This document shows, one piece after another, positions 7,345 through 15,800 of a DNA stretch of 64,000 nucleotides. The first letter of the stretch is position 1. Every line of letters starts with the position of its first letter. The stretch covers positions 5,134,001 through 5,198,000 of the forward strand of contig NZ_FNSY01000001.1 of assembly GCF_900105515.1 (NCBI RefSeq), written 5' to 3'. This DNA comes from Streptomyces sp. 2131.1. Lineage in GTDB: Bacteria > Actinomycetota > Actinomycetes > Streptomycetales > Streptomycetaceae. The notes under the pieces were generated by a model. The model worked only from the letters and a program-made list of their open reading frames with translations. It was not told the DNA's origin and did no database searches. The translations under genes were made by a program, and so were the position numbers.

Positions 7345-9021
7345 ATGACCCAGCACCTCGCTGCCCCCTCCACCGGCACGTCCGACGAGGCCGCGGGCCA
7401 CCGCACCGGCTGGTGGCAGGACGCGGTGATCTACCAGGTCTATCCGCGCAGCTTCGCCGACGGCAACGGTGACGGCATGGGCGATCTCGCAGGCGTACGC
7501 GGCCGGCTTCCGTACCTCAAGGAGCTCGGCGTCGACGCGGTCTGGCTCAGCCCGTTCTACGCGTCCCCGCAGGCCGACGCCGGCTACGACGTCGCCGACT
7601 ACCGGGCCATCGACCCGATGTTCGGCAGCCTGCTGGACGCCGACGCGCTGATCCGCGACGCCCACGACCTCGGCCTGCGGATCATCGTCGACCTGGTGCC
7701 CAACCACTCATCCGACCAGCACGAGTGGTTCAAGCGCGCGCTCGCCGAGGGCCCCGGCTCCGCCCTGCGCGACCGCTACCACTTCCGCCCCGGCAAGGGC
7801 ACCGACGGCGAACTCCCGCCCAACGACTGGGAGTCCATCTTCGGCGGCCCCGCCTGGACCCGCACGGTGAACCCGGACGGCACCCCCGGCGAGTGGTACC
7901 TCCACCTCTTCGCGCCCGAGCAGCCCGACTTCAACTGGGAGCACCCGGCCGTCGCCGACGAGTTCCGCTCGATCCTGCGTTTCTGGCTCGACATGGGCGT
8001 CGACGGCTTCCGCGTCGACGTCGCGCACGGCTTGGTCAAGGCCGAGGGGCTGCCGGACCTGGGCACCCACGACCAGCTGAAGCTGCTCGGAAACGATGTC
8101 ATGCCGTTCTTCGACCAGGACGGCGTGCACGAGATCTACCGCAGCTGGCGCACCATCCTCGACGAGTACCCCGGTGACCGCATCGCCGTCGCCGAGGCGT
8201 GGACGCCCACCGTCGAGCGCACCGCCAACTACGTGCGCCCCGACGAGATGCACCAGGCGTTCAACTTCCAGTACCTGGCCACAGCCTGGGACGCCGCCGC
8301 GCTCCGCGAGGTCATCGACACCTCGCTCGACGCCATGCGCCCGGTCGGCGCCCCCACCACCTGGGTGCTCTCCAACCACGACGTCACCCGGCACGCCACC
8401 CGGTTCGCCAACCCCGCGGGCCTCGGCACCCAGATCCGCACCCCCGGCGACCGCGAGCTCGGCCTGCGCCGGGCCCGCGCGGCCAGCCTCCTGATGCTGG
8501 CGCTGCCCGGCTCCGCCTACGTCTACCAGGGCGAGGAGCTCGGCCTGCCCGACGTCACCGACCTGCCCGACGAGGCCCGCCAGGACCCGTCGTTCTTCCG
8601 GGCCGACGGCCAGGACGGCTTCCGCGACGGCTGCCGCGTCCCGATCCCGTGGACCCGCGAGGGCTCCTCGTACGGCTTCGGCGCGGGCGGCAGCTGGCTT
8701 CCGCAGCCCACCGGCTGGGGCGAGCTGAGCGTCGAGGCGCAGACCGGCGCGGCCGGCTCCACGCTGGAGCTGTACCGGGCCGCCATCGCCGCCCGCCGGG
8801 CGCACCCCGGCCTCGGCGCGGGCGCCGACGTCCGCTGGCTCGAAGCCCCGGCGGGGCTGCTGTCCTTCGCCCGCCCCGGGTTCGTGTGCACCGTCAACAC
8901 CACGGGCGCCCCGGTCCGCATCCCCGTACAGGGCACGGTCCTGCTGTCCAGCGCCCCGGTAGAGACCGACGGCGACACGGTCGAGCTGCCCGCCGACACC
9001 ACGGTGTGGTGGACGGTGTGA
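7345..9021 (+). CDS. aglA: Intracellular alpha-glucosidase, GH13
   Basis: A 558-residue GH13 oligo-glucosidase-type enzyme without a signal peptide, so cytoplasmic. It hydrolyses imported maltose/maltodextrins to glucose. Visible signatures: WWQDAVIYQVYPRSF at the N-terminus, DLVPNHSSDQH, GVDGFRVDVAHGL (nucleophile Asp), IAVAEAW (acid/base Glu) and VLSNHDVTRH (third Asp). The start at 7345 is chosen because the family N-terminus follows within 25 residues; upstream in-frame codons belong to malG sequence and the hairpin. The stop overlaps the next regulator's GTG start by three bases. Confidence 0.92.
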   Translation: MTQHLAAPSTGTSDEAAGHRTGWWQDAVIYQVYPRSFADGNGDGMGDLAGVRGRLPYLKELGVDAVWLSPFYASPQADAGYDVADYRAIDPMFGSLLDADALIRDAHDLGLRIIVDLVPNHSSDQHEWFKRALAEGPGSALRDRYHFRPGKGTDGELPPNDWESIFGGPAWTRTVNPDGTPGEWYLHLFAPEQPDFNWEHPAVADEFRSILRFWLDMGVDGFRVDVAHGLVKAEGLPDLGTHDQLKLLGNDVMPFFDQDGVHEIYRSWRTILDEYPGDRIAVAEAWTPTVERTANYVRPDEMHQAFNFQYLATAWDAAALREVIDTSLDAMRPVGAPTTWVLSNHDVTRHATRFANPAGLGTQIRTPGDRELGLRRARAASLLMLALPGSAYVYQGEELGLPDVTDLPDEARQDPSFFRADGQDGFRDGCRVPIPWTREGSSYGFGAGGSWLPQPTGWGELSVEAQTGAAGSTLELYRAAIAARRAHPGLGAGADVRWLEAPAGLLSFARPGFVCTVNTTGAPVRIPVQGTVLLSSAPVETDGDTVELPADTTVWWTV

Positions 9022-10076
9022 CGACCGTCCCCCTGCCGCGGGGCCCCGGCGCGGGCGGTGCGCTGAGGCTGTCGGACATCGCCGGCCAGGCGTCCGTCAG
9101 CGAGGCCACCGTCAGCCGGGTCCTCAACGGCAAGCCGGGCGTCGCGGACACCACGCGTCAGCGGGTGCTCGCGGCGCTCGACATCCTGGGCTACGAACGG
9201 CCCGTGCGGCTGCGGCAGCGCAGCGCCGGGCTGATCGGGCTGGTGACCCCCGAGCTCACCAACCCGATCTTCCCGGCCTTCGCCCAGTCCGTGGAGCAGG
9301 TGCTCGCGGGCCACGGCTACACCCCGGTGCTCTGCACCCAGCTGCCCGGCGGCGCCACCGAGGACGAACTCGTCGAGCAGCTCGTCGAACGCGGCGTCGG
9401 CGGCATCGTCTTCCTCTCCGGGCTGCACGCCGACACCTCGGCCGACCCGGCGCGCTACGCCGCGCTGAGCGAGCGCGGGGTGCCGTTCGTCCTGATCAAC
9501 GGCTACAACGAGCGCATCAGCGCCCCGTTCGTCTCGCCCGACGACACCGCCGCCGTGCGGATGGCCGTGAGCCATCTCGCCGAACTCGGCCACCGCCGGG
9601 TGGGCCTCGCCATAGGACCGCAGCGCTACGTCCCCTCCCGCCGGAAGCGGGACGGCTTCGTGGACGCGGCGGTCTCCGTGCTGGGCCTGGACCGCGCGGA
9701 CGCCGAATCCCTGGTGTGCTCCACGCTGTTCAGCGTCGAGGGCGGCCAGGTCGCGGCCGGTGCGCTGCTGGACAGCGGCTGCACCGGCATCGTCTGCGGC
9801 AGCGACCTCATGGCGCTGGGCGTGGTCCGCGCGGCCCGGGACCGCGGGCTCGACGTGCCGCGCGACGTCTCGGTGGTGGGCTTCGACGACTCGCAGCTCA
9901 TCGCGTTCACCGATCCGCCGCTGACCACGGTCCGCCAGCCGGTGCAGGCGATGGCGGCGGCCGCGGTGGGCGCGCTCCTGGAGGAGATCGGCGGCAGCCC
10001 CGTGCAGCGCACGGAGTACGTGTTCCAGCCGGAACTGGTGGTAAGGGGCTCGACGGCGGCGCTGAGGAGCGCCTGA
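9018..10076 (+). CDS. Second MalR-like LacI-family regulator
   Basis: A 352-residue LacI/GalR repressor strongly similar along its whole length to MalR (2601-3671): recognition region SVSEATVSRVLNGKPGV is the same except for the first residue, and blocks GLHADTSAD, IAFTDPPLTT and PELVVRGSTAA are shared. GTG start within the alpha-glucosidase stop (GTGA), so translation is probably coupled to the mal operon. Both regulators should recognise very similar operators, which suggests feedback or competition. It differs from MalR in several effector-domain residues, so it may sense another sugar. Confidence 0.9.
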   Translation: MTTVPLPRGPGAGGALRLSDIAGQASVSEATVSRVLNGKPGVADTTRQRVLAALDILGYERPVRLRQRSAGLIGLVTPELTNPIFPAFAQSVEQVLAGHGYTPVLCTQLPGGATEDELVEQLVERGVGGIVFLSGLHADTSADPARYAALSERGVPFVLINGYNERISAPFVSPDDTAAVRMAVSHLAELGHRRVGLAIGPQRYVPSRRKRDGFVDAAVSVLGLDRADAESLVCSTLFSVEGGQVAAGALLDSGCTGIVCGSDLMALGVVRAARDRGLDVPRDVSVVGFDDSQLIAFTDPPLTTVRQPVQAMAAAAVGALLEEIGGSPVQRTEYVFQPELVVRGSTAALRSA

Positions 10077-10083
10077 CGTCGTG

Positions 10084-10138
10084 GCGGGAACGGGTGCGGG
10101 GCCGGCCGGAGGGGGGCCGGCCCCGCACCCGTTCCCGC
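10084..10138. terminator. Bidirectional terminator, perfect 24-bp stem
   Basis: Inverted repeat 10084-10107 against 10115-10138, perfect over 24 bp with a 7-nt loop, between two convergent genes. Its right edge touches the stop codon (10139-10141) of the reverse-strand gene. Confidence 0.85.
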
Positions 10139-10633
10139 TCACGCCACCATCGCGACCAGCGGCTTCTCCTCGGGGTCGTCGTTCTCGGCGACGTAGCTCA
10201 CCCAGTCCGAGGACTTCCGCGTCCAGGAGGCGGGCACGTCGAAGGTGATGCCGCGCTTGGCGTTGACCACCGTCTTCCAGCCGGCGGCGAGCGGGCCCGA
10301 ACCTCCGCCCTCGCCCCGGTCGGTGCCTCCGTCGCCCGTCGAGGCGCTCGCGGTCGGGGTGAACGTCGGCTGCGGACCCGCCTCGTCGCCGCTGTCGTCG
10401 CGCAGTGTCAGGTAGCCCACCGCCGCGCAGGCCACGACGACCGCCGCGCAGACGGCCACCACGGCGACCGTGGTCCGGTTGCGGCGGGGGCGGGGCGGTT
10501 CGGGTGCGCCCAGGCCGACCGTGGGCGCCGCGTGCCGGTCGGGGCTGCCCCGGCCGGGCTGCGCGGGGGCCGAACCGTACGGCGTGCGCGGGGTGTTCGG
10601 CTGTTCGGGGGACGACTGTTCTCCTGGCCACAT
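10139..10633 (-). CDS. Short anchored membrane protein, possibly truncated
   Basis: A 164-residue product: a Pro/Ser-rich cytoplasmic N-terminus of about 50 residues, one strong transmembrane helix (TTVAVVAVCAAVVVACAAVGYL), an acidic Gly/Ser/Thr linker, then the start of an outer domain (GWKTVVNAKRGITFDVPASW) that stops abruptly after EEKPLVAMVA. From memory, streptomycete relatives continue for roughly another 100 residues or more, so this copy looks 3'-truncated, with the terminator stem directly against the stop codon. Start 10633 is the first Met of the conserved N-terminus, but no good ribosome site precedes it. Function unknown. Confidence 0.55.
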   Translation of the reverse strand: MWPGEQSSPEQPNTPRTPYGSAPAQPGRGSPDRHAAPTVGLGAPEPPRPRRNRTTVAVVAVCAAVVVACAAVGYLTLRDDSGDEAGPQPTFTPTASASTGDGGTDRGEGGGSGPLAAGWKTVVNAKRGITFDVPASWTRKSSDWVSYVAENDDPEEKPLVAMVA

Positions 10634-11065
10634 GGGGGCGAGCCCAGGGCCTGTCCGGCGGCGGGCCGGGGGGCGGGACGACACAGGAGAGGCACCGGAG
10701 GTCGACCCGGATTGGGCCGGCGGGGAGGTGTGACCGCCGGCGCCCCTCTTGTCCCTGACCGGCCCGGCCGGCCGGGCGCGTGGGGCCCGGGGTAACGGGA
10801 CCCCCGGCCGACCGGACCGGAGTCGGGAGAAACGTAACAGGGCTGCAATGTCTTGCGTAAGAGCTTGCAGGAAGAAATCTGCGGTATTTCGAGGATGTGA
10901 GCGGGGGATGTCCAAAGGGTTGACCGGGACCTGTCGGGCTCGTACGGTCTCGCTGCGGCAAGGTTTGCATTCTTGCAGCAAGAACCTTCAGGAGCCTTGA
11001 GGGCAGGGCGCGTTGCCGATGAGGCTGCACCGTCACCCGCATTTCCCCCACAGCAGGAGGAAAAC
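10634..11065. promoter_or_regulatory. Amylase control region with CTTGC repeats
   Basis: A 432-bp divergent gap. It holds CTTGCGTAAG at 10852, CTTGCAGGAA at 10864 and CTTGCAGCAAGAA at 10972, of which the second and third match the element before malE. The amylase mRNA leader begins downstream and ends in AGGAGGAAAAC before the ATG at 11066. Such direct repeats are known from streptomycete amylase promoters as sites of maltose induction/glucose repression. The rest of the gap shows nothing I recognise. Confidence 0.6.
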
Positions 11066-12781
11066 ATGGCCAGCAGACCACTGTCTGCCGCGCTCGCCCT
11101 CGTCGCGGGAGCCGCCGCCCTCGTGGTCCCCGCCACGACGGCCGAGGCATCCGCCCCGGGCACCAAGGACGTCACCGCCGTCCTCTTCGAGTGGAAGTTC
11201 GACTCCGTCGCCAAGGCGTGTACGGACACCCTCGGCCCGGCCGGCTACGGCTTCGTCCAGGTCTCGCCGCCCCAGGAGCACATCCAGGGCGGCCAGTGGT
11301 GGACCTCGTACCAGCCGGTCAGCTACAAGATCGCCGGGCGGCTCGGGGACCGTACGTCCTTCGCCAACATGGTCAGCACCTGCCACAGTGCCGGCGTCAA
11401 GGTCGTCGCGGACTCCGTCATCAACCACATGACCAGCGGTTCGGGCACCGGCACGGGCGGTACCTCGTACACCAAGTACAACTACCCCGGGCTGTACTCC
11501 TCGGCCGACATGGACGACTGCACCGCCCAGATCAGCAACTACGGCGACCGCGCCAACGTCCAGAACTGCGAGCTCGTCGGGCTCGCCGACCTGGACACCG
11601 GTGAGGACTACGTACGCGGGAAGATCGCCGGCTACCTCAACGACCTCCTCTCGCTCGGCGTCGACGGATTCCGCATCGACGCGGCCAAGCACATGCCCGC
11701 CGGCGACCTCGCCAACATCAAGTCCCGGCTCAGCAACCCGGGCGTCTACTGGAAGCAGGAGGCGATCTACGGGGCCGGCGAGGCGGTCTCGCCCGACGAG
11801 TACACCGGCAACGGGGACGTCCAGGAGTTCCGCTACGCCCGCAGCCTCAAGCAGGTCTTCAACAACGAGAACCTCGCCAACCTGAAGAACTTCGGCGAGG
11901 GCTGGGGCTTCATGTCCTCCTCGAAGGCCGCGGTGTTCGTCGACAACCACGACACCGAGCGGGGCGGCGACACGCTGAACTACAAGGACGGCGCCAACTA
12001 CACCCTCGCCAGCGTGTTCATGCTGGCCTGGCCCTACGGCTCGCCCGACGTCCACTCCGGCTACGAGTGGTCCGACAAGGACGCCGGCCCGCCCAACGGC
12101 GGCACGGTGAACGCCTGCTACAGCGACGGGTGGAAATGCCAGCACGCCTGGCGCGAGATCTCGTCCATGGTCGGCTTCCGCAACACCGCGCGCGGTGAGG
12201 CCGTCACCAACTGGTGGGACAACGGCGGCGACCGGATCGCCTTCGGGCGCGGCTCCAAGGCGTACGTCGCGATCAACCACGAGGGCTCCTCGCTGACGCG
12301 CACGTTCCAGACCTCGCTGCCCGCCGGCGACTACTGCGACGTCCAGTCCGGCAAGGGCGTCACGGTCAACGGCTCCGGCCAGTTCACCGCCACCCTCGGC
12401 GCCAACACCGCCCTGGCCCTGCACACCGGCGCCCGCACCTGTGGCGGCTCCTCCGGCACCACCGACCCCGGCACGGGGACCGGCACCTCCGGCGCCTCCT
12501 TCGGCGTCAACGCCACCACCCAGCTGGGCCAGAACATCTACGTCACCGGCAATCAGTCCGCGCTCGGCAACTGGAACACCGGCAGCGCGCTGAAGCTCGA
12601 CCCGGCGACGTACCCGGTCTGGAAGCTCGACGTGGCCGTGCCCGCGGGCACCACGTTCGAGTACAAGTACATCCGCAAGGACGCGAGCGGCAACGTCACC
12701 TGGGAGAGCGGGGCCAACCGCACGGCCACGGTGCCGTCCTCCGGCAAGGTCACGCTGACCTCGGACGTCTGGCGCGGCTGA
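11066..12781 (+). CDS. aml: Secreted alpha-amylase (GH13) with C-terminal starch-binding domain (CBM20)
   Basis: A 571-residue secreted alpha-amylase. The Sec signal peptide ends at about AEA-SAPG. The GH13 domain (about residues 35-455) begins VTAVLFEWKF and carries GVDGFRIDAAKHM (nucleophile), QEAIYGAGE (acid/base) and FVDNHDTERGG. A Gly/Thr/Ser linker leads to a CBM20 of about 95 residues (TTQLGQNIYVTGNQSALGNW; WKLDVAVPAGTTFEYKYIRK). AGGAGG precedes the ATG. It cleaves internal alpha-1,4 links in starch, feeding the mal importer. An in-frame upstream extension exists but lacks a signal-peptide-like N-terminus. Confidence 0.95.
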   Translation: MASRPLSAALALVAGAAALVVPATTAEASAPGTKDVTAVLFEWKFDSVAKACTDTLGPAGYGFVQVSPPQEHIQGGQWWTSYQPVSYKIAGRLGDRTSFANMVSTCHSAGVKVVADSVINHMTSGSGTGTGGTSYTKYNYPGLYSSADMDDCTAQISNYGDRANVQNCELVGLADLDTGEDYVRGKIAGYLNDLLSLGVDGFRIDAAKHMPAGDLANIKSRLSNPGVYWKQEAIYGAGEAVSPDEYTGNGDVQEFRYARSLKQVFNNENLANLKNFGEGWGFMSSSKAAVFVDNHDTERGGDTLNYKDGANYTLASVFMLAWPYGSPDVHSGYEWSDKDAGPPNGGTVNACYSDGWKCQHAWREISSMVGFRNTARGEAVTNWWDNGGDRIAFGRGSKAYVAINHEGSSLTRTFQTSLPAGDYCDVQSGKGVTVNGSGQFTATLGANTALALHTGARTCGGSSGTTDPGTGTGTSGASFGVNATTQLGQNIYVTGNQSALGNWNTGSALKLDPATYPVWKLDVAVPAGTTFEYKYIRKDASGNVTWESGANRTATVPSSGKVTLTSDVWRG

Positions 12782-12800
12782 GACCCCCACCCCCCACCCG

Positions 12801-12835
12801 CCGGGCGGGCCGTCACCCCCACGCGGCCCGTCCGG
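12801..12835 (+). terminator. Hairpin between amylase and pullulanase genes
   Basis: A 12-bp stem with one G-T wobble (12801-12812 / 12824-12835) and an 11-nt loop. It may attenuate read-through, but no separate promoter is evident in the 91-bp gap. Confidence 0.45.
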
Positions 12836-12872
12836 CACCGCACACCCCCGTACCCCTGCGAGGAGAGTCCGA

Positions 12873-15800
12873 GTGAAACGTCCGTACCCGCGCGTGCCCG
12901 CACGCAGAACGGCGACCGCCGTCGTCGCGGCCGCCCTGTGCGCGGCCCTGGTGCCCGCGCTGCCCGCCGCCGCGGCCCGGCCGCCCGCCGCGCCCTCGGA
13001 CGCCAAGCTGGCCGCCCAGGCCACCCGGCACGACCTGACCCGCGAGCAGTTCTACTTCGTGATGCCCGACCGGTTCGCCAACGGCGACACCGGCAACGAC
13101 CGCGGCGGGCTGACCGGTTCGCGGCTGGAGACCGGGTACGACCCCACCGACAAGGGGTTCTACCAGGGCGGCGACCTCAAGGGGCTCACCGACCGGCTCG
13201 ACTACATCAAGGGGCTCGGCACCACCGCCATCTGGCTCGCGCCGATCTTCAAGAACCGGCCCGTCCAGGGCACCGGCAAGGACGCATCGGCCGGCTACCA
13301 CGGCTACTGGATCACCGACTTCACCCAGGTCGACCCGCACTTCGGCACCAACGCCGACCTGACGGAGCTGATCGACAAGGCCCACCGCAAGGGCATGAAG
13401 GTCTTCTTCGACGTCATCACCAACCACACCGCCGACACCGTCGACTACGCCGAGAAGACCTACGGCTACAGGTCCAAGGGCGCCTACCCCTACCTCGACC
13501 GCGACGGCCGCCCCTTCGACGACGCCGCCGGCATGGCGAGGACGGACGCCGACTCCTTCCCGTACAAGCCGGTGAGCGGCGGCGGCAAGACGCCGTCCTG
13601 GCTCAACGACCCGACGATGTACCACAACCGGGGCGACTCGACGTACGCCGGCGAGTCCACCACGTACGGCGACTTCTCCGGGCTCGACGACCTGTGGACC
13701 GAGCGCCCCGAGGTCGTCTCCGGCATGGAGAAGATCTACGAGAAGTGGGTCCGGGACTTCGATATCGACGGGTTCCGGATCGACACCGTGAAACACGTCG
13801 ACATGGACTTCTGGACCCAGTGGGCGACCGCGCTCGACGCGTACGCGGCCAAGCACGGCCGCAAGGACTTCTTCATGTTCGGCGAGGTCTACTCCTCGGA
13901 CACCGCCGTCACCTCGCCGTACGTCACCCAGGGCCGGCTGGACGCCACGCTCGACTTCCCGTTCCAGGAAGCGGCCCGCCAGTACGCCTCGCAGGGCGCC
14001 CCGGCCTCGAAGCTCGCCGCCGTCTTCGGCGACGACTACCGGTACACCACCGACAAGGCCAACGCCTACGAGCAGGTGACCTTCCTCGGCAACCACGACA
14101 TGGGCCGCATCGGGAGCTTCCTCAAGCAGGACAACCCGCAGGCCGGTGACGCGGAGCTGGTCGAGCGCGCGGAGCTCGCCAACGAGCTGATGTTCCTCGG
14201 CCGGGGCAACCCCGTCGTCTACTACGGCGACGAGCAGGGCTTCACGGGCGCCGGCGGCGACAAGGACGCCCGCCAGACGATGTTCGCCTCGAAGACCGCC
14301 GACTACCTCGACGACGACGAGCTGGGCACCGACCGCACCCACGCCTCCGACGCGTACGACGAGACCCACCCGCTCTACCGGAACATCGCCGCCCTCTCGA
14401 AGCTGACCCGGGACAACCCGGCGCTCCGCGACGGCGTGCAGACCGAGCGGTACGCCGAGGGCTCCGTGTACGCCTTCTCGCGTACGGACGCCAAGCGCGG
14501 CCACGAGTACGTGGTCGCCGTCAACAACGGCACCTCCGCGAAGACCGTCGAGCTGCCCACCGGGTCCGCGCGGATGGACTTCCGCACCCTGTACGGCGGC
14601 TCCGGCACGGTCCGCAGTGGCGCCGACAAGAAGATCACGGTCACCGTCCCGGCCCTGTCGAGCCTCGTGCTCCGCGCCTCCGGGCCGCTCGCGGCCCCGG
14701 CGGCCAAGCCCTCCGCCACGCTGAAGGCCCCCGCCGCCGGCGCCACCGGCACCGTCGAGCTGACCGCCGACGTGGACGGCGGCTCCCTCAACCGGGTCGT
14801 CTTCGCCGCCCAGACCGGCAACGGCAAGTGGACCACCCTCGGCACCGCCGACCACGCCCCCTACAAGGTCACCCAGACGCTGAGCGACAGGACGGCCGCC
14901 GGCACGCCCCTGCGCTACAAGGCCCTCGTCGTCGACCGCACCGGCCGCACCGCGAGCGCCACCGCCTCGTCCACCGCCGGACAGGCGCCCGCCCCCGCCA
15001 AGCCCGTCGCCGTCGAACGCGACTACGCCGTCGTCCACTACAAGCGCGCCGACGGCGACTACGACGGCTGGCAGGTCAAGTCCGGCGGGGCGACCGCCGC
15101 GTTCACCGGGCGCGACGCGTACGGCGCGTTCGCCTGGATCAAGGTCCCCGAGGACGCCGCCACCGTCCCGTACACCGTCGAGAAGTCCGGCACCGCCGAC
15201 GGGCCCGAGCGCACCGTCGACCTCGCGAAGACCGGTGAGGTGTGGATCGCGCAGGGCGAGGACGGCCAGGCCGGCACCGCGCCCGACGGCGCCTACCCGG
15301 CGCAGGACACCACCAAGGCCGTCCTGCACTACTACCGGGCCGACGGCGACTACGACGGCTGGGGCCTGCACACCTGGACCGGCGCCAAGGAGCCCACGGA
15401 CTGGGCCAAGCCGCTCCAGCCCGTGAAGAAGGACGCCTCAGGCCTCACCTTCGAGGTCCCGCTCACCGACGGGGCGACCTCGCTCAGCTACATCCTGCAC
15501 CGGGGCGACGAGAAGGACCTGCCCAGCGACCAGGCGCTCGACCTCGCCACGTACGGCCACGAGGTGTGGATGCTCGGCGGCCAGGGCGGCTACCTGCTCC
15601 CGCAGGCCGGAGGCGTCCCGACGCCCGACCTCGCCAAGGCCGAGGCGCAGTGGATCGACGCCGACACCGTCGTCTGGAAGGTGAAGACCACCGAGGCCAC
15701 CAGCCAGCAGCTCGTCTACGCGAAGAACGGCGGCATCACCGTCACCGACGGCGCCCTGAGCGACGAGGGCCAGTGGCTGCGCCTCACCCCGTCCGCGCTC

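Noticed and set aside
12813..15371. 852-residue open frame on the minus strand opposite the pullulanase gene
   Set aside because: Shadow of a GC-rich gene: Val/Gly/Asp-rich product without motifs, no ribosome site, lies wholly antisense to clear domains.
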